Of a stretch of 64,000 nucleotides of DNA, positions 53,863-63,409 are shown one piece after another; the stretch's first letter is position 1; every line of letters begins with the position of its first letter. The notes under the pieces were generated by a model, which was given only the letters and a program-made list of their open reading frames with translations, made no database searches and was not told the DNA's origin. Location of the stretch: positions 9,108,425-9,172,424 of the forward strand of contig NZ_JAQNDM010000002.1 of NCBI RefSeq assembly GCF_028368975.1, written 5' to 3'. Position numbers and translations under genes: made by a program. The DNA is from Stigmatella ashevillena (GTDB lineage Bacteria > Myxococcota > Myxococcia > Myxococcales > Myxococcaceae).

Positions 53863-56061
53863 ATGCTCCGGCGCTTGGTGGAACACACGAAGGAGGTGAC
53901 CCGTTTTGCGCCCGTGAAACCGGCGGTGATGGCGGGAGTTCGGGCGGCGATTGCCACCCTCTTCCCCGTGGTGGTGGCGGACGCCCTTCACATTCCGGAT
54001 GCTCTGTGGCTGAGCGTGGGGGGATTCAATACCTCCTTCGCGGACCGGGGAGGCTCCTACCGGACCCGTGCCCTCAGCATGAGCGCGGGATTGTTCGCCG
54101 GAGCCCTCGCGGCCATCGCTGGTGGGTGGGTGGGGCAGTATCCCCTCTTGGCCATCCCGGTGGCTTTTGGATGGATCACCGCGTGCTCCTACGCGGGCGT
54201 CTTCGGGGCTGCGGCGAACGTGGTGGGCAACACCTCGGCCAGCGCCTTCGTCATCTCCATGGCTTTGCCCTCCTCGAGCTTCTCCGAGGTCCTGCTCCGG
54301 GCGGGTCTCCTGGGCCTGGGAGGCCTCTGGGCCTTGGTGCTCTCCCTGGTGCTCTGGCCGATCCGGCCTTACCGGCCCGCCCGCATGGCGGTCTCCCATT
54401 GCTTCCAGCGCGTGGCGGACTACGCGGGCGCGGTGGGCCAACTCTCCCGGGAGGGGGCCGATGCGGCTGCCTGGCAGGCCGTCATCCTGGGGCACCATGG
54501 GCGGATTCGCGAGGCCCTCGAGGTGGCCGGCAGCACCCTGGCGGCCACCCGCCGGGGCCGGGGAGAGATGGGACGGGGTGAGCGTCTCCTGGTCCTGCTG
54601 CAGATGGCGGATGCCCTGTTCAGGGCGATGATCGCCCTGGGGGATGTGATGGAGAGCCTGGTGCAGGAGAACCGGGGGACGCCGGGCGGGGAGGAGGTGG
54701 CGCGCACCCTGGCGGCTTTTTCGGCCACGCTCCAGGAACTGGCGCGCATCACCGAGACCGAGGGTCGGCCGCGGACGCTGCCCTCGCTGGAGTGGGACGC
54801 GGCGGCTTTCAAGGCGATCCTCGTGCGGGCGGATACGGTGGGGGAGCCGCGTCCTTTGGAAGCAGGAGAGCGGGCGAAGTGTCTGCATGCCGCGCGGCTC
54901 CTGGAGCGGCTGCGCGAGGTCTCGGGGTCCGCGGTGAGGATGGCCACAGGCTTGTCCGGTGAGCGGGTGTCCTCTCGGAGCAGTCCCGTCGTGCAGCGCC
55001 CCTCGGTTCTCGCGCCGCTCCGGGACAATCTCTCTCTGGACTCGGTGGTGCTCCGGCACGCGCTCCGGGTGGGCTTCACCACGACGCTCGCGGTGGGGCT
55101 CTCGGCCCACTTCATCCAGAGCCATGGCTATTGGGTGACGATCACCGTGCTGACCATCATGCAGCCCTACACGGGGACGACCTTTCTCAAGGGGCTGCAA
55201 CGGATTGCGGGCACGATGGTGGGAGGCATTCTCGCCGTAGCGGTGGCCTCCTGGTTCCACGAGCCCCAGGCCATCCTGGTGTTGGTGTTCCTGACGGTGG
55301 CGATCAGCATCGCCGTCATCCCGCTCAACTACGGGCTCTATACCGTCTTTCTCACGCTGACCTTCGTGCTCTTGGCCGAGGTGGGAACCGGGGACTGGGG
55401 GCTGGCCCGGGTGCGCATCATCAACACCCTGATCGGCGGGGCCCTGGCCCTGGCATGCACCTGGCTGCTCTGGGAACGGCCGGAGCGGGAACTCTTCCCC
55501 AAGCACCTGGCGGCGGCGCTGCGGGCCCACCGGGACTACGTCCTTCTCGTTTTTTCCTCCGGCCTGGAAGGCGGCCGGGGAGTGGAGGAGGCGCTCTCCG
55601 AGGCGCAGCGGAAGATGGGCCTGGAGACGCTCAACGCGGAGGCCTCCTTCCAGCGCCTGCTGTCCGAGCCCCGGCGGCGCACCGAGCCGCTCGAGCCCTT
55701 GATGACCTTGCTGACCTACACGCGGCGCCTCGCGGCGTCCGTCGTCTCCATCGCCTCCTCTTTTCAGTACCTGGGCGTGGAGCGGTCCCGAGAGCGCCTG
55801 GAGCACTTCGTGAGCGCGGCGGGTCGGGTTCTGGAGGATCTGGCCGAAGCGGTGGGGACGGGGCGGACGCCCGCGTCGCTCGATGACTTCGAGGAGGCGC
55901 TCGGCCGGAGCGCGCTTCCTCCAGAAGGGACGGACTCCCTGCTGGGCATTCAGCTCGAGCGGGTGGCGCGCCACCTCACGATTTTGCACGGCGCGGCGTC
56001 GCGCCGCGGGGAGCGTGCCCCTTTCGAGTGTCCTCCCACTCCGGACAAGGCGTCCGCGTAG
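53863..56061 (+). CDS. FUSC-family (aromatic-acid-exporter-like) membrane protein
   Basis: 732 aa, start ATG 53863. Two hydrophobic blocks of about six helices each (residues ~20-175 and ~395-545) flank a soluble loop, and a soluble C-terminal domain follows. This is the duplicated layout of FUSC/AaeB proteins. RAAIATLFPVVVADAL, LWLSVGGFNTSFADRGGSY, HGYWVTITVLTIMQPY and RIAGTMVGGILAV are the recognisable repeats. These proteins export aromatic carboxylates or fusaric-acid-type compounds. No membrane-fusion partner is next to it. Confidence 0.85.
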   Translation: MLRRLVEHTKEVTRFAPVKPAVMAGVRAAIATLFPVVVADALHIPDALWLSVGGFNTSFADRGGSYRTRALSMSAGLFAGALAAIAGGWVGQYPLLAIPVAFGWITACSYAGVFGAAANVVGNTSASAFVISMALPSSSFSEVLLRAGLLGLGGLWALVLSLVLWPIRPYRPARMAVSHCFQRVADYAGAVGQLSREGADAAAWQAVILGHHGRIREALEVAGSTLAATRRGRGEMGRGERLLVLLQMADALFRAMIALGDVMESLVQENRGTPGGEEVARTLAAFSATLQELARITETEGRPRTLPSLEWDAAAFKAILVRADTVGEPRPLEAGERAKCLHAARLLERLREVSGSAVRMATGLSGERVSSRSSPVVQRPSVLAPLRDNLSLDSVVLRHALRVGFTTTLAVGLSAHFIQSHGYWVTITVLTIMQPYTGTTFLKGLQRIAGTMVGGILAVAVASWFHEPQAILVLVFLTVAISIAVIPLNYGLYTVFLTLTFVLLAEVGTGDWGLARVRIINTLIGGALALACTWLLWERPERELFPKHLAAALRAHRDYVLLVFSSGLEGGRGVEEALSEAQRKMGLETLNAEASFQRLLSEPRRRTEPLEPLMTLLTYTRRLAASVVSIASSFQYLGVERSRERLEHFVSAAGRVLEDLAEAVGTGRTPASLDDFEEALGRSALPPEGTDSLLGIQLERVARHLTILHGAASRRGERAPFECPPTPDKASA

Positions 56062-56070
56062 ACCCGGGGC

Positions 56071-57015
56071 TCAGCGCGGGGACTCGACGAGCGATTGCAC
56101 TTCCTCGGCACATCCCCAGGACAGGGTGACCCCGGCTCCCCCGTGGCCGTAGTTGTGGATGACCCGGCGCTCCTGGACGTGCTCGGCCTCGAGGCGCACG
56201 GAGGGACGGCCCGGTCTCAGCCCAACCCGGTGCTCCACGACATTTAGCAAGGTGCCCTCGGGCAACAGCCGCCGGCAACGCGAGAGGATGCCTTCGGCCT
56301 CCGTGGCATGGGGCGTCAGGGACTCCACGCCTCCCTCGGCGGTTCCCCCCAGGATGCAATCGGTGGTGCGGGGAATGATGTAGGCCATGCCGCGCGCTTC
56401 GCTCTCATCGATGAAGAAACGGCGGGTGGGGGAGGGGGACACGCGCAGCACCTCGCCCCGGATGGGGAAGAGCGCGTCATCCCCCACCAACGTGCGTGCG
56501 CCCAGGCCCGTGCAATTGATAACGGTCGGCGCCTCACTCCAGGCTTCCTCCAGGGAATGGACCTCGCGCAGGTGCAACGGGCCTCCCAGCTCGCGGAAGC
56601 GCTCCTGGAGGAAGGGGAGATAGCGCGGCATCTCGATGACAGGGACTTCGAAGGCATAGCCCTCGGAGTAGCCAGGAGGCCGCTCTTCGGGGGTGGCCCT
56701 GCGGAAGCCGGGCACGCTGGAGGCCCACCATGGGTCTGGAACCCTCTCGGTGAAGAGCTCGACCCCGTGAACCATCTGGACGCCCGTCTCCGGCCGGAGG
56801 GCCAGGGTGCGCAGCACCTCGTAGGTGCGCTGGCCCCACCTCAGGACGCGCTCCTTCGGAGAGGCCAGGTAGGGGTACCACATGGCGGCGGCCACGTCCG
56901 AGGTGGTGTGCGGGGACAGCTCGCGGGCCCAGAGCTGCACGGCATGCCCTGCCTCCCTCAGGCGGATTGCGCACGAGAGCCCCGAGACCCCTCCTCCCAA
57001 GACGATGATGTCCAT
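56071..57015 (-). CDS. D-amino-acid oxidase-like FAD-dependent oxidoreductase
   Basis: 314 aa from ATG 57015 with AGAGGA upstream. The FAD-binding GxGxxG is IIVLGGGVSGLSCAIRL at the N-terminus. TSDVAAAMWYPYLA, VINCTGLGAR and the C-terminal YGHGGAGVTLSWG follow the DAO family closely. Such enzymes oxidise D-amino acids to keto acids with release of H2O2. In bacteria this could recycle peptidoglycan D-amino acids. It lies 20 bp downstream of the ygiQ gene on the same strand, so they are probably cotranscribed. Confidence 0.9.
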   Translation of the reverse strand: MDIIVLGGGVSGLSCAIRLREAGHAVQLWARELSPHTTSDVAAAMWYPYLASPKERVLRWGQRTYEVLRTLALRPETGVQMVHGVELFTERVPDPWWASSVPGFRRATPEERPPGYSEGYAFEVPVIEMPRYLPFLQERFRELGGPLHLREVHSLEEAWSEAPTVINCTGLGARTLVGDDALFPIRGEVLRVSPSPTRRFFIDESEARGMAYIIPRTTDCILGGTAEGGVESLTPHATEAEGILSRCRRLLPEGTLLNVVEHRVGLRPGRPSVRLEAEHVQERRVIHNYGHGGAGVTLSWGCAEEVQSLVESPR

Positions 57016-57035
57016 CCCGAGTCCTCTGAAGTCCC

Positions 57036-58946
57036 TTAGCGGGCCCGCCGCTCCTCGCGGCGCCGACGCTCGGCCTCTCCCGCGCTCTCGGGAGGAACCA
57101 GGGCGGTGGGTCCACGGCCAATGAGATCCTCGCGGCCCGCCTGCTCCAGGGCCTCCCGGGCCATGGGCCAATGCTCGGGGTTCCAGTAGAGCAGGAGCGC
57201 CTTCTGGAGCCGCTTCTCCCGCAGGCCCCGCGCCGTGTAGACGGGCTCCATCTTCAGTGGATCGATCCCCGTGTAATACATGGTGGTGGCCACGGCCATC
57301 GGCGTGGGGATGAAGTCCTGCACCTGGCGGGGCCGTTTGCCGTTCTTCTTCAGCCACAGCGCCAGCTCGACCATGTCCTCCAGCGTCGAGCCGGGGTGCC
57401 CGCTGATGAAGTAGGGGATGTCGTACTGCTCCTTGCCGGCCTCCTCGCTGGCACAGGCGAACATCGTCTGGAAGCGCTCGAAGCTCTCGATGCCGGGCTT
57501 CTTCATCTTCTCCAGCACCCGGGGGGAGACGTGCTCGGGGGCCACCGACAACTGGCCTCCCACGTGGTGCGCGGCCAGCTCCTTCACATACTCGGGGGAG
57601 CGCTCCGCCAGGTCGTACCGCACGCCACTGGCGATGAAGACGTGCTTGATGCCCTCCTCCTGGCGCACCTCGCGCATCAGATCGATGAGCGGCCCATGGT
57701 CCGTCTGGAGGTTCTCGCAGACGCCGGGGTGTACACACGACAGCTTGCGGCACTTCTTCTCGATGTCCTCGCTCTTGCACTTGAGCTTGTACATGTTGGC
57801 CGTGGGGCCGCCCAGGTCCGTGATGGTGCCCCGGAAATCCCCCATCCGGCGCAGGGCGCGCACCTCGCGCAGCACGCTCTCGGCGGAGCGGCTCTGGATG
57901 ACGCGGCCCTCGTGCTCGGTGATGGAGCAGAAGGTGCACCCGCCAAAGCAGCCGCGCATCAGCACCACGGAGTGCTTCACCGTCTCGTAGGCGGGGATGC
58001 CCTCGTTCTTGTACATGGGGTGCGGCACGCGGTTGAACGGCAAGTCGTACATCTCGTCCATGGCCACCGGGTTCGCGCCGGTGCCCACCCCGTCCTCCAG
58101 GGGCAGCGCAGGGGGGTTCATGAAGATGGCGCGGTTGCCGTGGCGCTGGGCCAGGGGACGCGCGTTGCCCGGATTGGTCTCCATCTGGAAGTCGCGCGTC
58201 ATCACCGCGAAGGCGCTCTTGTCCGCGAGGACTTCTTCAAAGGAAGGCAGGATGACCGTCTTGCGGTCCGCGGCCCGCTTCGCCGGGTCTGCCTCGTGGC
58301 GCTTCATCTCCGCGTCATTGATGAGGTAGGCGGTGCCGCGCACGTCGCGGATCTGCTCGATGGATTCCCCGCGGTTCATGCGGTCGGCCACCTCCCAGAC
58401 TGGGCGCTCGCCCATGCCGAAGATGAGCAGGTTCGCCTTGGCGTCGAAGAGGATGGAGCGGCGGAGGTTGTCGCTCCAGTAGTCATAGTGGGCGATGCGC
58501 CGCAGGGAGGCCTCGATGCCGCCCAGGATGATGGGAACGTCCGGATAGGCCTCCCGGCAGCGCTGGCCGTAGACGATGGTGGCGCGGTCCGGCCGGCAGT
58601 TCGTCCTTCCCCCAGGGCTGTACTGGTCCTCCGAGCGGTTCTTCTTCTGGGCGGTGAGCCGGTTCAACATCGAGTCGAGGTTGCCGGCGGCCACCCCGAA
58701 GAAGAGCCGGGGCTTGCCCAGCACCTTGAAAGGCTCGGCCGAGTGCCAGTCAGGCTGGGAGATGAGGCCTACCTTGAACCCTCGCCCTTCGAGGAACCGG
58801 GCGATGAGGACCGGTCCGAAGGCGGGATGGTCCACGTAGGCGTCCCCGCTGACGATGATGATGTCGAGCTGCTTCCAGCCCCGGGCCTCCAGGTCGGCAC
58901 GGGTGGTTGGAAGGAAGGGATGAGCGTATCGGGCAGGGAAGGCCAT
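57036..58946 (-). CDS. ygiQ: YgiQ-family radical SAM protein
   Basis: 636 aa. The Fe-S motif is [12 protein letters not shown] (Cys-x3-Cys-xx-Cys at about residues 333-340). The start [19 protein letters not shown] and [16 protein letters not shown] are highly characteristic of YgiQ. The C-terminal DUF3362 tail is also present ([19 protein letters not shown]). The cellular role is unresolved in any species. It shares a transcript with the downstream DAO-like gene and is divergent from nothing close. Confidence 0.93.
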   Translation of the reverse strand: MAFPARYAHPFLPTTRADLEARGWKQLDIIIVSGDAYVDHPAFGPVLIARFLEGRGFKVGLISQPDWHSAEPFKVLGKPRLFFGVAAGNLDSMLNRLTAQKKNRSEDQYSPGGRTNCRPDRATIVYGQRCREAYPDVPIILGGIEASLRRIAHYDYWSDNLRRSILFDAKANLLIFGMGERPVWEVADRMNRGESIEQIRDVRGTAYLINDAEMKRHEADPAKRAADRKTVILPSFEEVLADKSAFAVMTRDFQMETNPGNARPLAQRHGNRAIFMNPPALPLEDGVGTGANPVAMDEMYDLPFNRVPHPMYKNEGIPAYETVKHSVVLMRGCFGGCTFCSITEHEGRVIQSRSAESVLREVRALRRMGDFRGTITDLGGPTANMYKLKCKSEDIEKKCRKLSCVHPGVCENLQTDHGPLIDLMREVRQEEGIKHVFIASGVRYDLAERSPEYVKELAAHHVGGQLSVAPEHVSPRVLEKMKKPGIESFERFQTMFACASEEAGKEQYDIPYFISGHPGSTLEDMVELALWLKKNGKRPRQVQDFIPTPMAVATTMYYTGIDPLKMEPVYTARGLREKRLQKALLLYWNPEHWPMAREALEQAGREDLIGRGPTALVPPESAGEAERRRREERRAR

Positions 58947-59058
58947 GGCGTGTGGGTTCCTCCCCTAATCGGGAAAGGACGGAGGAGGCAACTCCCGGAG
59001 TAACATCTGTTCCCACCCAATGATGCCAGCAGGTGCCCAGGAAGGGATTTCAGGGCCC

Positions 59059-60294
59059 TCAGTCGATGAGCGCGGGATAGACGAGCTGCCGCAACTGGGA
59101 GCGGATGGGGTGCGCGCTGGAGGGGAGCAGCTGGGTCATGAACACGACGCTCAAGCGCTCGGAAGGGTCCACCCAGAACGCGGTGCTCGCCATGCCGCCC
59201 CAGTGGTACTCGCCCGGGCTCGTGAGGGTGCGGTGGGCGACCGGATCGAGGACGACGCCGAAGCCGAGCCCGAACCCGACCCCATCGAACCGCGTCTCGG
59301 CGAACAGCGGCCGACCATAGGCGGCGAGGTCCGCCCCGCCCGGCAGGTGGTTCCGGGTCATGTAGGCCACGGTTCTCGGGGAGAGCAGCCGCGCGCCCTC
59401 GAGTTCCCCGCCGTTCAGAAGCATCCAGGTGAAGCGCGTGTAGTCCCGCGTCGTTGACACCAGTCCGCCGCCCCCCGACAACCAGGACGGGCGGCCCGTC
59501 ACGCCCTTTCCGATGGAATCGGAGCGCACGGGTCCGGGGCGCCCAGGAGAGAGAGCGTACAGCGCCGCCAACCGGCCCTGCGACTCGGGGGGGCAGCTGA
59601 AGGCGGTGTCGGTCATCCCGAGCGGCTTGAAGATGCGCTCGGCGAAGAAGACATCGAGGCTCTGGCCCGAGATGACCTCGATGAGGCGTCCGAGGACGTC
59701 CGTCGCCACCGAGTAGTTCCACTCCGCGCCGGGCTGGAAGGTGAGCGGAATCTCGGCCCATGCGCGGACGCAGGCGGCGAGATCAAACCCTTCGGGCACG
59801 CCGAACTCGAAGCCTCGGAGCCGGTGAAGTTCATCGGTGACGTGGACCCGGTGAAAGGCATAGGTCAGCCCCGCCGTATGAGTCAGCAGATGCCACACGC
59901 GGATGGGCTCCGTCGCGGGCACGGTGACGGGCTTGGCCGCCGTCCCACCGGTGTACACGCGCGGCGCGGCGAACTCGGGCAGCCACCGGCTGACGGGATC
60001 CGACAGCTCGAAGGCCCCTTCCTCCCACAGCATCATCGCCGCGACAGAGGTGATGGGTTTCGTCATGGAGTAGATGCGCCAGAGGGTGTCTGTCTCGACC
60101 GGACGGTTCGCCTCCTTGTCGGCGAGGCCGTACGACGTCAGGTGGGCGACCTTGCCGCGGCGAGAGACCATGACCTGCCAGCCGGCGAGCCGCCCATCGT
60201 CGACGTACCGTTTCAGGTGCGTGTCGACACGGCGCAACTGCTTCGCGTTCAGGCCAACTTCGCCTGGGTCCACATCAATGCCGAAGGCCGCCAT
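59059..60294 (-). CDS. Class C beta-lactamase-like serine hydrolase (esterase EstB type)
   Basis: 411 aa, no signal peptide, so probably cytoplasmic. The SxxK nucleophile is Ser76-MT-Lys79 in YSMTKP and the Y-x-N-equivalent motif is Tyr194-Ser195 in WNYSVATD. HLLTHTAGLTYAF and YHWGGMASTAFWVDP (HxG equivalent) complete the site. These proteins are esterases, transpeptidase relatives or lactonase-like; a true beta-lactamase is unlikely without a signal peptide. Monocistronic by spacing. Confidence 0.88.
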   Translation of the reverse strand: MAAFGIDVDPGEVGLNAKQLRRVDTHLKRYVDDGRLAGWQVMVSRRGKVAHLTSYGLADKEANRPVETDTLWRIYSMTKPITSVAAMMLWEEGAFELSDPVSRWLPEFAAPRVYTGGTAAKPVTVPATEPIRVWHLLTHTAGLTYAFHRVHVTDELHRLRGFEFGVPEGFDLAACVRAWAEIPLTFQPGAEWNYSVATDVLGRLIEVISGQSLDVFFAERIFKPLGMTDTAFSCPPESQGRLAALYALSPGRPGPVRSDSIGKGVTGRPSWLSGGGGLVSTTRDYTRFTWMLLNGGELEGARLLSPRTVAYMTRNHLPGGADLAAYGRPLFAETRFDGVGFGLGFGVVLDPVAHRTLTSPGEYHWGGMASTAFWVDPSERLSVVFMTQLLPSSAHPIRSQLRQLVYPALID

Positions 60295-60399
60295 GGGTTG
60301 AGTCCTCTGAGGGATGGCCTGTCACCGGGGGGTGACAGCCTGGAGCCGGTCGGACTTACAATGAAACGGGAGGGTTTTCAGCCGCCACGTCCGTGTGTC

Positions 60400-60981
60400 T
60401 CAAGCAGCGCGGCCCACCTCGGTGGCCCGGGGGACCTCGATCAGGCGGCCCGTCTCGACGTGGTAGATGAACCCGTGGATGGGGATGCGCTTGGGCACGA
60501 GCGGGCTGGTGCGGATGCGCTCCACGTCTACCACCACGCTCTCCGCGAGATCCTTGATCGTGAGCCAGTCCACGAACTCGCCCTGGGCCGAGCCGGGGCC
60601 CTGGCCAATGTCCTTCCACCGGCCTTCTTCGAGCACCGCCGTCTCGAGGCTGCTCTTGAGCAGTCCGCGGAGCGTCTCCTCCGTGAAGAGCTGCATGCCG
60701 CAATGGGTATGGTGGATGACGAAGAACTCCTGGGTGCCCAGCAGCTTGTAGGAGATGACGAGCGAGCGGATGGCATCGTCACTCGCCCGGCCTCCGGCGT
60801 TGCGGATGACGTGCGCATCGCCTTCTTGGAGCCCCGCGAGCTTGGCGGGATCGATGCGCGCGTCCATGCAGGTCAACACGGCGAAGCGCCGTGCGGGGGG
60901 CAGCGCCAGCTTGCCTTTGTCGCCGAACCCCTCGGCATAGGCGGCATTGGCGGAGAGAACCTCATCGCGAAGCTTGCTCAT
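60400..60981 (-). CDS. Beta-class carbonic anhydrase
   Basis: 193 aa from ATG 60981. Zinc ligands and dyad are intact: Cys38, Asp40 and Arg42 in LTCMDARID, then His91 and Cys94 in IHHTHCGM. It interconverts CO2 and bicarbonate. The enzyme is closer to the small type-II group. The 187 bp upstream, shared with the divergent ABC importer, carries an A+T-rich promoter-like block at 61026-61050. Confidence 0.92.
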   Translation of the reverse strand: MSKLRDEVLSANAAYAEGFGDKGKLALPPARRFAVLTCMDARIDPAKLAGLQEGDAHVIRNAGGRASDDAIRSLVISYKLLGTQEFFVIHHTHCGMQLFTEETLRGLLKSSLETAVLEEGRWKDIGQGPGSAQGEFVDWLTIKDLAESVVVDVERIRTSPLVPKRIPIHGFIYHVETGRLIEVPRATEVGRAA

Positions 60982-61025
60982 CTGGGAACCCCTGGATGCG
61001 CTCGTGGAGCCGATGGACGTGATGG

Positions 61026-61050
61026 CGGATGTGAATCCGTTATAGCGGAT
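61026..61050. promoter_or_regulatory. Promoter/operator candidate of the carbonic anhydrase gene
   Basis: CGGAT-GTGA-ATCCG-TTATAG-CGGAT: the half-site CGGAT appears three times, twice as inverted pairs, around a minus-strand TATAAC that could be a -10 box about 57 bp before the start. Confidence 0.4.
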
Positions 61051-61168
61051 AGCGTCCAGGGCCCGCCCTGTCAAGGTGGGTGGGGTGGCTGCGGCGTCTG
61101 GAGGGGCCCCGGCGGGAGGGGTTGCAGGCTTATGGACGGCCAGACGCTGTGGGGGGAAGGTTCGCCCC

Positions 61169-62653
61169 GTGAGAGCGCCCCCTCCCTGGATTCGCCGCGT
61201 CGCTGTGCTGGTGGTGTGGGGGGCGCTGACGTCTTGCCACCGGGAGGCAGACTCGGGGCTTGAGCGGGTGCGGCGCGCAGGGGTGCTTCGCTGGGGCGCG
61301 GATGCGCAGGGCGGGGAACCCTATGCGATGGAGGATCCCTCTCGGCCCGGCCAGTACCGGGGATTCGAGGTGGAGCTGGCGGAGGCGCTCGGGCGCGAGC
61401 TGGGCGTCCGCGCCGAGCTGGTCCAAAACGATTGGTCCAATCTCATCCCCTCCCTGGAGCGCGGCGGCTCCTTCGATGTGGCGATGAACGGCATGGAGAT
61501 CACCCCCTCCCGCGCGGGACGGGTGCTTTTCACGCGGCCCTACTACCTGTTCAACCTGCTGCTCATGGCTCGGCGGGACGATGCCTCCGTGTCGGGACTC
61601 GAGTCCCTCAAAGGGCGCCGTGTCGGGACGTTGGCCAATTCGCTCGCGTGGGAGCTGCTGCTGGGCAGCGGCGCCCAGGCCATTCCCTATGAGGGCGTCG
61701 AGGAGCCCTACATCGACCTGGAGCAGGGCCGGCTGGACGCGGTGCTGATGGATGATCTCATCGCCCAGCGCTACGGCATGCCGAAGAAGGCGCTCTGGGG
61801 GGTGGGGGATGTGGGGCAGGGGTACTACGCCATCGCCGTGCGGCGCGGTGAAGAGGACCTGCGGCAGGCGCTCGACGAGGCCCTGGGGCGCATCGCCCGC
61901 TCGGGGGAGCTCAGGGCCATTCTGAGCCGCTGGCGCATCGACAATGCCGCGCAGCAGCGCATGGTGGAGTGGACCGAGGCGCAGACGCGCGACGTGCTGG
62001 CCTCCACGCGGACCACCGCCCTGGAGCCGGGCCATGCCGTGATGTTCCTCCAGGCTGCGGGGGTGACACTGCTCGTCTCCGTGGGCGCCATGGCCCTGGC
62101 GGTTCCGTTGGGGTTGCTGCTGGCGCTGGTGCGGCTCTATGGACCCCGGTGGCTGGGCGGGCTGGCCACGGCCTATGTGGAGTTGCTGCGGGGAACGCCG
62201 GTGCTGTTGCAGCTCTACGTCCTCTATTTCGGGCTGGCGGGCGTGCTGCGGCTGGACGCCCTCAGCGCCGCCATTCTGGGACTGGGCCTCAACTACGCCG
62301 CCTACGAGGCAGAGGTGTACCGCGCGGGAGTCCTGGCCGTGCCCCGGGGGCAGATGGAGGCGGCGCTGGCGCTGGGGATGACGACCCCGCTGGCGCTGCG
62401 CCGGGTGGTGGTGCCTCAAGCCTTCCGGGTGGCGCTCCCAGGCGTGACGAACGATTTCATCGCCTTGTTGAAGGACAGCTCGCTGGTGTCCGTCATCTCC
62501 GTGGTCGAGCTGACCAAGCGCATGACGATCGTCGCCGTGGATGTCCGGAGCTGGCTGTTGCCGGGGGCGATGTGCGCGGCGCTCTACCTGGCGATGAGCT
62601 ACCCCTTGTCCCGCCTGGCCCGGTGGCTCGAGGCGAAGCTGGAGCGTGCATGA
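61169..62653 (+). CDS. Polar amino acid ABC importer: substrate-binding domain fused to permease
   Basis: 494 aa from GTG 61169, with GGGGGAAGG 8 bp upstream. An N-terminal helix with ALTSC (lipobox-like) leads to a type-III periplasmic binding domain (~30-270; [58 protein letters not shown]). After a helix, a HisM/GlnP-type permease (~290-494) has five helices and the EAA loop [19 protein letters not shown]. Fusion keeps the receptor tethered to the channel, as in lactococcal GlnPQ. It overlaps the ATPase gene by 4 bp. Likely substrate: glutamine, glutamate or a basic amino acid. Confidence 0.92.
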   Translation: MRAPPPWIRRVAVLVVWGALTSCHREADSGLERVRRAGVLRWGADAQGGEPYAMEDPSRPGQYRGFEVELAEALGRELGVRAELVQNDWSNLIPSLERGGSFDVAMNGMEITPSRAGRVLFTRPYYLFNLLLMARRDDASVSGLESLKGRRVGTLANSLAWELLLGSGAQAIPYEGVEEPYIDLEQGRLDAVLMDDLIAQRYGMPKKALWGVGDVGQGYYAIAVRRGEEDLRQALDEALGRIARSGELRAILSRWRIDNAAQQRMVEWTEAQTRDVLASTRTTALEPGHAVMFLQAAGVTLLVSVGAMALAVPLGLLLALVRLYGPRWLGGLATAYVELLRGTPVLLQLYVLYFGLAGVLRLDALSAAILGLGLNYAAYEAEVYRAGVLAVPRGQMEAALALGMTTPLALRRVVVPQAFRVALPGVTNDFIALLKDSSLVSVISVVELTKRMTIVAVDVRSWLLPGAMCAALYLAMSYPLSRLARWLEAKLERA

Positions 62654-63387
62654 TCGACGTTCGCGGGCTGACCAAGCGCTACGAGGGCCACACGATCCTG
62701 GACGGCATCAGCGCGCACTTTCGCCAGGACGAGGTGGTGGCCCTGGTGGGGCCTTCGGGGGGAGGGAAGAGCACGCTGCTGCGGTGCCTCAACGGGCTGG
62801 AGACCTTCGACGCGGGAACGGTGCAGGTCGGCGAGCACCAGCTCTCCCCTGGGAGCGCGAGTGCCCGGGGCAAGGAGCTCTGGAGCATCCGGCAGCGGGT
62901 GGGCTTCGTCTTTCAGCAGTGGCACCTGTTCGCGCACCGCACGGCGCTGGGCAATGTCATCGAGGCGCCGGTGCACGTGAAGCACCAGAGTCTCCGGGAA
63001 GCCACGGAGCGAGGGCGCGAGTTGCTCGCCAAGGTGGGCCTGTCTCACCGCGAGGCGGCCTACCCCTCGGAGTTGTCCGGGGGCGAGCAGCAACGGGTGG
63101 CCATCGCGCGGGCATTGGCGATGGACCCCGAGGTGCTCCTGTTGGATGAGCCCACGAGCGCGTTGGACCCCGAGCGGGTGGGAGCGCTCGTCACCCTGCT
63201 GGCACGCCTCCGGGACGAGGGGCTGTCGATGGTGGTGGTGACGCACGAGATGCGCTTTGCGCTCGCGCTCGCGTCGCGGGTGTTGGTGCTCCACGGGGGG
63301 CGCATCATTGAAGAGGGCCCTCCGGGGGAAGTGCTCACGCGTCCCCAGCACGAGCGGACGCGCGCCTTCCTCGGTTTGCCCTCATAA
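62650..63387 (+). CDS. Polar amino acid ABC importer ATP-binding subunit
   Basis: 245 aa. Walker A GPSGGGKST, Q-loop FVFQQWHLF, signature LSGGEQQR, Walker B LLLDEPTSALD and switch His in VVTHEM are all intact. It matches GlnQ/HisP-type proteins in length. Its ATG overlaps the permease stop. It drives uptake through the upstream fused binding-protein/permease, and the two form a complete importer. Confidence 0.95.
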   Translation: MIDVRGLTKRYEGHTILDGISAHFRQDEVVALVGPSGGGKSTLLRCLNGLETFDAGTVQVGEHQLSPGSASARGKELWSIRQRVGFVFQQWHLFAHRTALGNVIEAPVHVKHQSLREATERGRELLAKVGLSHREAAYPSELSGGEQQRVAIARALAMDPEVLLLDEPTSALDPERVGALVTLLARLRDEGLSMVVVTHEMRFALALASRVLVLHGGRIIEEGPPGEVLTRPQHERTRAFLGLPS

Positions 63388-63409
63388 GGAGGGGGGGCGC
63401 CCGAAGGGG

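Noticed and set aside
53848-55989. 713-codon minus-strand open frame opposite the FUSC gene
   Set aside because: The plus-strand product has the duplicated FUSC membrane layout; the antisense frame is Gln/Arg/His-rich without domains.
56071-57939. Single 622-codon minus-strand protein joining YgiQ-antisense-frame text to the DAO domain
   Set aside because: Only the last 314 codons form a protein; ATG 57015 has its own ribosome site and begins exactly at the FAD-binding motif.
57171-59003. 610-codon plus-strand open frame opposite ygiQ
   Set aside because: YgiQ on the minus strand is unmistakable, so this is a shadow.
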